From: Flavobacteriales bacterium
GTDB taxonomy: Bacteria > Bacteroidota > Bacteroidia > Flavobacteriales > BACL11
Direction of reading: 5' to 3'
Length of the DNA stretch: 13,458 bases
Assembly: GCA_002724895.1 (NCBI GenBank)
Contig: PBQB01000078.1
Coordinates: forward strand, 1 to 13,458
In this document: piece after piece, positions 1 through 8,304 of the stretch
Position numbering within the stretch: the stretch's first letter is position 1
How the letters are laid out: each line of letters starts with the position of its first letter
Position numbers and translations under genes: made by a program
The notes under the pieces: model-generated
Seen by the model: the letters and a program-made list of their open reading frames with translations, nothing else
Told to the model about the DNA's origin: nothing
Databases searched by the model: none

Positions 1-423
1 AAAATTCTCTTCATGAATACCAATTTTAAATCTAGCAATTGATTTAGCAACTAAATATTTGATTGGTATTACATTACTATCACATAAATTAATCAAAATA
101 TCATATTCTTTTTTGACAAAATTGTCAATGATATAACTTTCTGGTTTGTAATACCAATTTAAGTCTTTTTGATAAAAAAAATCATATTGTAGTTTAGGAG
201 TATGACAATATGATAATTCTTTAGAGTTAACGAAACCTAGTGCTTTTACATCTTTTTTTAGTTCAAAAAAATATGATACAAATGGTTGTATGTTTTGAAT
301 ATTTTGTTCAGAAGTAGCATCATATAATATACCAATTGATCTAGCGTTTTCTAAGTTGCAAACAGATTTAAATCTTTGGTTTTTTTTTAAATCTCTTTTA
401 AATGCCCAATGGCCAACTTTCAT
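1..423 (-). CDS. DUF6913-like protein, N-terminal part (runs off left edge)
   Basis: This frame is open for 141 codons, from an ATG at 421-423 to the window edge with no stop, so the C-terminus is missing. The protein starts MKVGHWAFKRDLKK, is basic at first, and then has an alternating pattern with short segments such as ARSIGILYDA and YDILINLCD that look like beta-strands. I see no signal peptide or membrane segment. The sequence and its place directly downstream of ligA recall the Bacteroidota family DUF6913, which has no known function; that assignment is from memory and is an inference. It lies 23 bases after the ligA stop on the same strand, so it is probably the distal gene of the prmC-ligA operon. 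The leader is A-rich (ACAAAATAAAA) with no Shine-Dalgarno, as is usual in this phylum. The reading frame is well supported; the family name is moderate. Confidence 0.75.
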   Translation of the reverse strand, partial: MKVGHWAFKRDLKKNQRFKSVCNLENARSIGILYDATSEQNIQNIQPFVSYFFELKKDVKALGFVNSKELSYCHTPKLQYDFFYQKDLNWYYKPESYIIDNFVKKEYDILINLCDSNVIPIKYLVAKSIARFKIGIHEENF

Positions 424-446
424 TTTTATTTTGTCAATTAATTGCA

Positions 447-2438
<1,992 letters not shown>

Positions 2439-2897
2439 TTACTTTTTATATGGTAAGTGTGAATCGTGAAGTATTAACTTAAGGCAATTATTAATTTTTT
2501 GAAGAACTATAGTAAATTCCACTTTTAGTTTAGGATCAACTTCATTATCAAAATAGTAATTTCCCATACATATTGCACAAGAATCTGTTATTTCTATACC
2601 AATATTTTCCCAAATAATTTTTTTCCAACCTTTTATAGCAAATCCACTGTCTTCATTGTATTTTATATTATTACCTATAAAATAAGAAATAGCCCCCTCT
2701 TTGTCTAGTCTAAACTGTGGGTTTGTTGCTAGTGTTGGTTTAAACAAAACTTTTTTTTCATCATATGCATAAAGATTGTCCACAAATCTTACTGTTTCAT
2801 TAATATAATCAGATTTTTCTTGGTACTTTTTACTTATCTTAATAATACCATTTGCCCAATTATTTTGAAATTCAATAACCTCTTTATTAGATATCAT
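2439..2897 (-). CDS. NTF2-like (SnoaL-type) small protein of unknown function
   Basis: This is a complete 152-residue cytoplasmic protein with no signal peptide. It has the look of the NTF2-like alpha+beta fold: N-terminal helices, then QFRLDKEGAISYFIG, GFAIKGWKKIIWENIGIEI, CAICMGNYYF and a closing strand ending LHDSHLPY. I recall similar proteins being labelled phosphoribosyl-AMP cyclohydrolase in other genomes. I see no HisI-type cysteine/histidine metal-site pattern here, so I would not use that name. NTF2-like folds serve as small-molecule enzymes or as association domains, and nothing here fixes a substrate. The gene sits between prmC (20-base gap) and ligA (no gap), so it is almost certainly co-transcribed with them. 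The fold is inferred from sequence pattern only; the coding call is strong. Confidence 0.85.
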   Translation of the reverse strand: MISNKEVIEFQNNWANGIIKISKKYQEKSDYINETVRFVDNLYAYDEKKVLFKPTLATNPQFRLDKEGAISYFIGNNIKYNEDSGFAIKGWKKIIWENIGIEITDSCAICMGNYYFDNEVDPKLKVEFTIVLQKINNCLKLILHDSHLPYKK

Positions 2898-2917
2898 AGT
2901 TTTTTAATCAAAAATAA

Positions 2918-3751
2918 TTATTTCAAAGTAGCTTTTATCATTCTATCTCTATCATTTATGTCTTTTTTTAACTTGATATTAACATATCCATAATCTTTTA
3001 ATATCTTCATAACTTCTTCAGAATAATTTTCATTAATTTCAAAATATATTTTACCATTTCTGTTTAATATTTTTTTGGCTTTTTTAGCAATTATTTTATA
3101 AAATATAAAGGGATTATTATCATCAACAAAAATTGCAATTTCAGGTTCATAATCAATTACATTTTTATTCATATGTTTTTTTTCTTTTTTTAAAACATAT
3201 GGGGGATTACTAACTACTATATCTACTTTATTGCTTATATTTTCTGTTAATATATCAATATTTAAAAAGTTTATACTAACACCATGAAACTCAGCATTTT
3301 TTTTTGCTAATTTGATAGAAGTATTTGATATGTCTATTGCATGAACATTTACATTTTTATTTTTTGCAATCGAAATAGCAATACAACCACTTCCTGTTCC
3401 AATGTCGATCATTGATTTAAATTCATCTTTTAGTATCCATTTTACTAACTCTTCAGTTTCAGGTCTTGGAATTAAAACACTTGAATTAACCTTAAATTTT
3501 AAATCAAAAAAAACACATTCTTCTAAAATATATTGAATAGGTTTATTTTTTTTTAATTGGCTAACGATTCGCTTTATTTTTTTTCTCTGATGTAAACTAA
3601 TTTTTTGATTTTGATTTATAATAAAGTTTGCTCGATCGTACCCAAACAAATTATTTATTGTAATATATGCCCAGTTAAATATTTCTCTAGAGTTAGAAAT
3701 ACCTGCTAATTCATTTTTGAAAAATAAGATAATATCTCCTAACTTTTGCAT
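2918..3751 (-). CDS. prmC: Release factor N5-glutamine methyltransferase PrmC (HemK)
   Basis: PrmC transfers a methyl group from S-adenosylmethionine to the glutamine of the GGQ motif in release factors RF1 and RF2, which improves translation termination. The 277-residue length is typical. An N-terminal helical release-factor-binding domain covers about residues 1-75. The linker motif IPRPETEELV is at 94-103. The Rossmann methyltransferase domain has the SAM-binding loop DIGTGSGC at 116-123 and the catalytic NPPY at 182-185. It is the first gene of the leftward operon and is divergent from ribD across 34 bases. A TAnnTTTG element ends only four bases before its ATG, so its mRNA may have almost no leader. 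No release-factor gene lies nearby in this window. Nothing is missing from the known motifs. Confidence 0.96.
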   Translation of the reverse strand: MQKLGDIILFFKNELAGISNSREIFNWAYITINNLFGYDRANFIINQNQKISLHQRKKIKRIVSQLKKNKPIQYILEECVFFDLKFKVNSSVLIPRPETEELVKWILKDEFKSMIDIGTGSGCIAISIAKNKNVNVHAIDISNTSIKLAKKNAEFHGVSINFLNIDILTENISNKVDIVVSNPPYVLKKEKKHMNKNVIDYEPEIAIFVDDNNPFIFYKIIAKKAKKILNRNGKIYFEINENYSEEVMKILKDYGYVNIKLKKDINDRDRMIKATLK

Positions 3752-3755
3752 TTTA

Positions 3756-3763
3756 CAAATTTA
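3756..3763 (-). promoter_or_regulatory. Candidate -7 promoter element for prmC operon
   Basis: Read on the minus strand this is TAAATTTG, an exact match to the Bacteroidota -7 consensus TAnnTTTG. It ends four bases before the prmC ATG. Transcription starting a few bases downstream would give a leaderless or near-leaderless mRNA. I could not find a convincing TTG-type -33 box at the usual distance, so this is a candidate only. Confidence 0.5.
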
Positions 3764-3773
3764 TCCAATTTAG

Positions 3774-3781
3774 TATTTTTG
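3774..3781 (+). promoter_or_regulatory. Candidate -7 promoter element for ribD operon
   Basis: The sequence TATTTTTG matches TAnnTTTG exactly and ends four bases before the ribD ATG, at the same distance as the prmC element on the other strand. A TTTG at 3745-3748 lies upstream, but the 25-base gap is longer than the usual spacing to a -33 box. There is no space here for an FMN riboswitch. Confidence 0.5.
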
Positions 3782-3785
3782 TTAA

Positions 3786-4817
3786 ATGATTAATCATAGT
3801 TTTTTTTTAAATAAATGTATAGAGTTAGCTAAAAATGGTATCGGATATGTTTCTCCAAATCCGTTGGTAGGATGTATTATAGTTTATAATGATAAAATTA
3901 TTGGTCAAGGATATCATGAAAATTATGGTGGTTCGCATGCAGAAGTTAATGCTATTAACAATGTTAAGGAAAAAAAATTATTAAGAAATTCTACCTTATA
4001 TGTAAACTTGGAGCCATGCTCACATTTTGGAAAAACCCCTCCTTGTTGTGATCTAATTATTAAATATAAGATTCCAAAAGTAGTAATAGGATGTAAAGAT
4101 ACATTTAGTCTTGTAAATGGTCAGGGGATTGAAAGAATGAAAAACGCAGGAATTGAAGTGATTGAGGAAGTTCTTCTAGAAGAAAGTGTTTACTTAAATA
4201 GAAGATTTTTTACATTTAATGATAAAAAAAGACCATATATAATCATTAAATATGCAAAAAGTATAGATGGATTTATAGCTCCTACTAATCAAAAGGAACC
4301 ATTTTGGATGACCTCAGAATTTTCTAAAAAATTAGTACATAAATGGAGAGCAGATGAAGATGCAATTCTTGTAGGAAGAAAAACTTGTCATGTCGATAAT
4401 CCACAATTAAATGTACGTTTTTGTAAAGGAGAAAACCCTAAGAGAATAATAATTGATCCTTTTTTAAAATTAAATAAAAAATTAAAAATTTTTAATAGTA
4501 ATTCTCATACTTTTATTTTTAATTTTTTGTCAAATAAATTACTAAGAGGATCTACGTTTGTCAAACTAGATAAAAATAATTTTTTAAGCGAATTACTAGA
4601 CTATTTGTATAAAATTAAAATACAATCTATAATAATTGAAGGTGGTGCCTACACCATTAATTCATTTTTGGAAGCTGATTACTGGGATGAGGCTAGGATC
4701 TTTACTTCTCCTATTAAATTAAAGTCAGGTATATATTCTCCAATTGTTAATGGAACTACTTTTTCAGAATCCAATATAGGTAATGACAAACTAGATATAA
4801 TATTAAATAATGATTAA
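3786..4817 (+). CDS. ribD: Bifunctional riboflavin biosynthesis deaminase/reductase RibD
   Basis: RibD carries out two successive cytosolic steps of riboflavin synthesis: zinc-dependent deamination of the diaminopyrimidine made from GTP, then NADPH-dependent reduction of the ribose to ribitol. The deaminase domain (about residues 1-145) has HAEVNAI starting at His51, with catalytic Glu53, and the zinc motif PCSHFGKTPPC with Cys78 and Cys87. The reductase domain (about 149-343) has RPYIIIKYAKSIDGFIA, LVGRKTCHVDNPQLNVR and the nucleotide-binding IIIEGGAYT at 282-290. The length of 343 residues is normal. It is the first gene of the rightward operon, and the next gene overlaps its end by 8 bases. 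The other rib genes are not in this window. No riboswitch precedes it. Confidence 0.96.
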   Translation: MINHSFFLNKCIELAKNGIGYVSPNPLVGCIIVYNDKIIGQGYHENYGGSHAEVNAINNVKEKKLLRNSTLYVNLEPCSHFGKTPPCCDLIIKYKIPKVVIGCKDTFSLVNGQGIERMKNAGIEVIEEVLLEESVYLNRRFFTFNDKKRPYIIIKYAKSIDGFIAPTNQKEPFWMTSEFSKKLVHKWRADEDAILVGRKTCHVDNPQLNVRFCKGENPKRIIIDPFLKLNKKLKIFNSNSHTFIFNFLSNKLLRGSTFVKLDKNNFLSELLDYLYKIKIQSIIIEGGAYTINSFLEADYWDEARIFTSPIKLKSGIYSPIVNGTTFSESNIGNDKLDIILNND

Positions 4818-5658
4818 TATTGTTATTACAATACTATTGTTTAATGTTTTGATAGTACTATTTAAACTTTTTGCAAAATTAAAAATTGATAATTTACAAG
4901 CCCTTACAATTAATTATTTAACTGTTGCTTTTTTTTGTTTTTTATATTCAGATAAAAAAATGACACTAACTGAAATAGTTAATGAAGAATGGTTTTATTA
5001 TTCTATAATTCTTGGTTTTTTATTTATTTCAACATTTTATTTTTTTGCATATAGTAGTCAAAAAACAGGTGTTGCAGTTACTACTATTTCAAATAAAGTT
5101 TCGGTCATTATTCCTGTTGCATTTGCATTAGTTTTATACCCTACAAGCAATATTTCTATTGTAAAGTTTTTTGGTTTTTTTCTTGCAATAATTGGAATAT
5201 ATTTTAGTGTTTTCTCAAACAATATTTCTATTAAAAAAAAATATGTTTGGATTATTCTTTTTATTTTTTTTGGTCAGGGGATTTTGGATGTAATATTCAA
5301 TCATGTGGTTCAAACTTTTCTTAAAAAAATTAGTTTTTATTTTCTTACGATTCTCTTTATTAATGCTTTTTGTTTTGGAGTTTTTTTTGTATTGATGAGA
5401 CATTTTAATAATGTTGCTAGTATAAAGTTAAATAATTTATTTTTTGGTATAATTTTTGCTTTACCAAATCTTTTTTCAATAATATATTTTATTAAAGCTT
5501 TAAATGAATTAAATAGTGCAGTTGTATATTCTATAGTTAATGTTGGAATAGTGGTGACAACGAGCTTAATAGGCGTGTTATTTTACAATGAAAAACTTAC
5601 CAAGACAAACTGGTTAGGAATAATTATTAGTTCATTAGCTATATGTTTGTTAATATAG
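4810..5658 (+). CDS. EamA/DMT-family membrane transporter
   Basis: This is a 282-residue integral membrane protein with about ten hydrophobic segments (roughly residues 2-21, 30-46, 62-82, 93-110, 118-136, 145-165, 176-195, 209-229, 236-257 and 266-282). That fits the two five-helix halves of the EamA drug/metabolite transporter superfamily. Typical family features are GVAVTTISNKVSVIIPVAFA near the end of the first half and AVVYSIVNVGIVVTTSLIG in the second, followed by NEKLT and a final helix. It should sit in the inner membrane. The substrate cannot be read from the sequence. The start ATG lies inside the ribD end (an ATGATTAA overlap), which suggests translational coupling, and the yigZ-like start follows its stop with no gap. 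Some DMT proteins (RibN) carry riboflavin, so a flavin-related role is possible but is inference from context only. Confidence 0.9.
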   Translation: MINIVITILLFNVLIVLFKLFAKLKIDNLQALTINYLTVAFFCFLYSDKKMTLTEIVNEEWFYYSIILGFLFISTFYFFAYSSQKTGVAVTTISNKVSVIIPVAFALVLYPTSNISIVKFFGFFLAIIGIYFSVFSNNISIKKKYVWIILFIFFGQGILDVIFNHVVQTFLKKISFYFLTILFINAFCFGVFFVLMRHFNNVASIKLNNLFFGIIFALPNLFSIIYFIKALNELNSAVVYSIVNVGIVVTTSLIGVLFYNEKLTKTNWLGIIISSLAICLLI

Positions 5659-6267
5659 ATGTTATTTTCAGATAAATACAAAGAAATACAATCCTCTCAT
5701 GAGGCACGCTATATTAAAAGATCTAGTTTATTTATTTCTTTATCTTTTAGGGTTTACTCTTTAGAAAACATTAAAAAACATTTATTTGATGTAAAAAAAA
5801 AATATAAGAAAGCTACTCATTATTGCTATGCCTATATTTTAAATGCTGATAAATCATTCTTTAAATATGATGACGATGGAGAACCCTCTTCTACTGCTGG
5901 GAAACAAATTCTCAATCAATTATATTCTTATGATCTTACTAATATTTTAGTAATTGTTGTTAGGTATTATGGAGGAAAAAAGTTAGGAATCACTGGATTA
6001 ATTAAATCTTATAAAAAAGCTACTATAGAAGTGCTAATTAAATCAGAAATTGTTACTAAGTATATTAAAGAAAATTTTCAGATTGAATTTACATATAGTC
6101 AAATAAATAATATTATGAATGTAGTTAAAAAAAATGATCTAGAAATAATTGAAAGTAATTTTGATTTGAATTGTAAACTTATATTTGCAGTAGTTAGATC
6201 AAATAGTGAAAAAGTATGCAATGAGTTTATTACCAAACTTAATATAGTGCCAAAGTATTTAAATTAA
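5659..6267 (+). CDS. yigZ: YigZ/IMPACT family protein (UPF0029)
   Basis: This complete 202-residue protein carries the UPF0029 signature in order: KRSSLFISLSF near residues 20-30, KATHYCYAYIL around His54, DDDGEPSSTAGKQIL at 71-85 and VVRYYGGKKLGITGL at 100-114. It then has a ferredoxin-like C-terminal domain (about 135-202). YigZ proteins are bacterial relatives of eukaryotic IMPACT, which regulates the kinase GCN2. The bacterial role is not settled, although a ribosome or nucleic-acid link has been suggested for the family. The start directly abuts the transporter stop (TAGATG), and the next gene begins five bases after its own stop, so it lies inside the ribD operon. The family assignment is firm; the biological role is unknown. 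Confidence 0.93.
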   Translation: MLFSDKYKEIQSSHEARYIKRSSLFISLSFRVYSLENIKKHLFDVKKKYKKATHYCYAYILNADKSFFKYDDDGEPSSTAGKQILNQLYSYDLTNILVIVVRYYGGKKLGITGLIKSYKKATIEVLIKSEIVTKYIKENFQIEFTYSQINNIMNVVKKNDLEIIESNFDLNCKLIFAVVRSNSEKVCNEFITKLNIVPKYLN

Positions 6268-6272
6268 ATAAC

Positions 6273-7181
6273 ATGCAATTATTAGAAAAATTATGTAACG
6301 TTCATGCTCCATCAGGTGATGAAAGTCAAATGACTTCATTTTTGTTGAATTATATTAATGAAAATAAATCTAAATGGTTAGTTAAACCTAAGCTTATATA
6401 TGGTGAACAATTTCATGATAGTGTAATTTTAGTTTTTGGAAAACCAAGAACAGCGGTTTTTTCCCATATTGATTCGATAGGATTTTCTGTTGGTTATAAT
6501 AATGAAATTATTAAAATAGGTGGTCCTAATGTTACTGAAGGTGATTGTTTAGTAGGTCAAGATTCTCAAGGTTATGTTGAAGGTAATATTTATAAAGATA
6601 AGAGTGCTATTTTTATAAAATTTAATAGAAAAATTGATAGAGGAACTACATTAACTTTTAAAGTTAATTTTCGAGAGACTAATGATTATATTCAATCTGC
6701 ATATTTAGATAATAGATTGGGAGTTTATAATTGTTTACAAATAGCAAAGAATTTAAAAGATGGTATTATTGTATTTTCTACATATGAAGAACATGGTGGT
6801 GGATCTGTTGGGTTTTTGGGTAAGTATATTTATGAAACATATAATGTCAGACAAGCATTAATCTCTGATATTACTTGGATAACATCTGGAGTTTTTCATG
6901 GAAAAGGTTGTGCTATATCTATGAGAGACAGTGGGATACCTAGAAGATCTTATGTCAATAGAATATTAAAGTTACTATCAAAGTCTAAAATTGATTATCA
7001 AATTGAAGTTGAAAGTGCTGGGGGAAGTGATGGTAATCAATTGCAAAAATCTTCATATCCTTGGGACTGGTGTTTTGTTGGAGCTGCTGAAGATAATGTT
7101 CATAGTCCGAATGAAAAAGTGCACAAAAAAGATATTAAATCGATGTATAAAGTATATAATTACCTGCTTCCAAGACTATAG
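6273..7181 (+). CDS. M42-like zinc metallopeptidase (compact form)
   Basis: This 302-residue cytoplasmic protein resembles the M42/M28-type co-catalytic aminopeptidases (glutamyl aminopeptidase/endoglucanase M type), which trim peptides as large oligomers. The candidate metal ligands and catalytic residues are visible in family order: His65 and Asp67 in SHIDSIGF, the bridging Asp146 in YLDNRLG, catalytic Glu172 and ligand Glu173 in TYEEHGGG, Asp199 in ISDITW, and His277 in HSPNEKV. The inserted domain between about residues 78 and 135 corresponds to the M42 dimerisation domain. The protein is shorter than the usual 340-360 residues of M42 enzymes but keeps the full active site, so I take it as a functional compact subfamily. 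It is the last gene of the ribD operon. It ends 21 bases from the convergent lipoprotein gene with no strong terminator hairpin between them. Confidence 0.88.
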   Translation: MQLLEKLCNVHAPSGDESQMTSFLLNYINENKSKWLVKPKLIYGEQFHDSVILVFGKPRTAVFSHIDSIGFSVGYNNEIIKIGGPNVTEGDCLVGQDSQGYVEGNIYKDKSAIFIKFNRKIDRGTTLTFKVNFRETNDYIQSAYLDNRLGVYNCLQIAKNLKDGIIVFSTYEEHGGGSVGFLGKYIYETYNVRQALISDITWITSGVFHGKGCAISMRDSGIPRRSYVNRILKLLSKSKIDYQIEVESAGGSDGNQLQKSSYPWDWCFVGAAEDNVHSPNEKVHKKDIKSMYKVYNYLLPRL

Positions 7182-7202
7182 TTAATTTATAATATAAAAT
7201 AT

Positions 7203-8249
7203 CTATTTATAAAAATTAAAATCTATTACGCTGCCATCTACGTATATAGAGTCTTCATATATAGATAAATCAAGATTATATTTATAAATTACATTAGGAT
7301 TATCTAAATCGTTCATGTATAGCATGTCATAATAGACAAATGATGTGTCAGATGTACTAACTTGTTCTAGCTTTGGTCGTAGGATATTTGATCTTATATT
7401 TAAAAGAGTATTAGGAATATAATTATTTACACTCATAGAGTAAATCGCATTATCATCTGTAAAATATAATATATTGCCATTATAATTTTTAACTAAATTA
7501 GATGCATTAAATATTCCTGAAAGAGTTGTAGTATTATATACAGCATTAGTATATTGGTTAATTTCTGTGATAGATGATTCTGTGTTGTTAGCAGTTGATC
7601 CAGTAATGTTTACTCCTCCAGATAATACTATGACTCTATCATTAATAACAGCAGAATTAGGATTATCTCCTACTAACATATTTCCAGAAAAATTAGCAAT
7701 AGGTACAATCCCATCTACAAAATCAATTGAAATTACAGTAGAATCTTTATTTATTGATTCTTCCATTCCACTATTCATTACAAATGATCTAAATGAATTA
7801 CTTATTAAAAAAGTTGGTTTTGTACTGTCTCCAGTTTCAATTGTACTAATTATATCCAAAGCGGCTAAGTCCACTTCTCTAACTTTAGAAATATCTTTGT
7901 CAGCAACCAATATTCTATTTCCATAAACAAAATCAAAATCTACTGGATTATTAAATCTATTTATAGAGCCTAAATCTTCAAATGTTTTTGCATCTACGAC
8001 GGTTATCTGATTATCATTAATAAAACAACCTATATCTCCACTAAATTTAATTTTTTTAAGATTAAATGTACTTTTATTATTAACCTTATTATAAATTCCT
8101 GATTCTACTTGAGCTCCATTGAAGAAACTTATTCCTTGATTAGTTAAAATATACATTCCAGCTCCATAGTCTTCAGAAAAACTTGACTCTTCTTCTTTTT
8201 TGCATGAAAAAAATAAAAAAATCATCAATATGTAAATGCACCTACTCAT
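7203..8249 (-). CDS. Surface lipoprotein, predicted beta-propeller (DUF5074/YncE-like)
   Basis: The protein has 348 residues from the ATG at 8247-8249. The frame also permits a TTG two codons earlier, but the ATG gives a clean signal. The N-terminus is a lipoprotein signal: a hydrophobic core, then LFFSC with Cys16 as the lipid-bearing residue. Directly after it comes KKEEESS, which resembles the lysine-plus-acidic lipoprotein export signal that places lipoproteins on the outer face of the outer membrane in Bacteroidota. The mature part has repeated short strands such as NQITVVDAKTFEDLGSI and NRILVADKDISKVREVDL, the pattern of YncE/DUF5074-type beta-propellers. No catalytic motif is visible, so a binding role is the likely guess. 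It lies 55 bases downstream of the large T9SS protein on the same strand, and may be co-transcribed with it or use its own promoter-like element. Confidence 0.87.
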   Translation of the reverse strand: MSRCIYILMIFLFFSCKKEEESSFSEDYGAGMYILTNQGISFFNGAQVESGIYNKVNNKSTFNLKKIKFSGDIGCFINDNQITVVDAKTFEDLGSINRFNNPVDFDFVYGNRILVADKDISKVREVDLAALDIISTIETGDSTKPTFLISNSFRSFVMNSGMEESINKDSTVISIDFVDGIVPIANFSGNMLVGDNPNSAVINDRVIVLSGGVNITGSTANNTESSITEINQYTNAVYNTTTLSGIFNASNLVKNYNGNILYFTDDNAIYSMSVNNYIPNTLLNIRSNILRPKLEQVSTSDTSFVYYDMLYMNDLDNPNVIYKYNLDLSIYEDSIYVDGSVIDFNFYK

Positions 8250-8256
8250 AGTCAAA

Positions 8257-8264
8257 CAAAAATA
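8257..8264 (-). promoter_or_regulatory. Candidate -7 promoter element for lipoprotein gene
   Basis: Read on the minus strand this is TATTTTTG, an exact TAnnTTTG match ending seven bases before the preferred lipoprotein ATG. It would allow this gene to be transcribed apart from the upstream secreted protein, with essentially no leader. No clear -33 box is seen. If transcription begins about here, it also argues against the TTG start at 8255. Confidence 0.4.
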
Positions 8265-8304
8265 TTAAATTTAATATGGTTGAGTATTAAAATTAATTTA
8301 TAAT

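Noticed and set aside
3752..3785. FMN riboswitch ahead of ribD
   Set aside because: Only 34 bases separate the divergent starts, far too short for the conserved multi-stem element, and none of its sequence is present.
5215..5403. Minus-strand 62-codon frame inside the transporter gene
   Set aside because: The Lys/Asn-rich translation is the antisense of membrane-protein codons; no start context or family pattern.
6991..7185. Plus-strand 64-codon frame overlapping the M42-like gene end
   Set aside because: It is an out-of-frame shadow of the peptidase, whose active-site motif HSPNEKV lies in the other frame.
7182..7202. Bidirectional terminator between the convergent genes
   Set aside because: Only a weak six-pair all-AT hairpin (TTTATA/TATAAA) can be drawn; such pairs arise by chance in this composition.
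7567..7926. Plus-strand 119-codon frame inside the lipoprotein gene
   Set aside because: Antisense shadow; the minus-strand frame has a signal peptide, lipobox and propeller pattern.
8247..8255. TTG at 8253-8255 as start of the lipoprotein
   Set aside because: The ATG two codons downstream gives an equally good signal sequence, fits better with the promoter-like element just upstream, and avoids a rare start codon.
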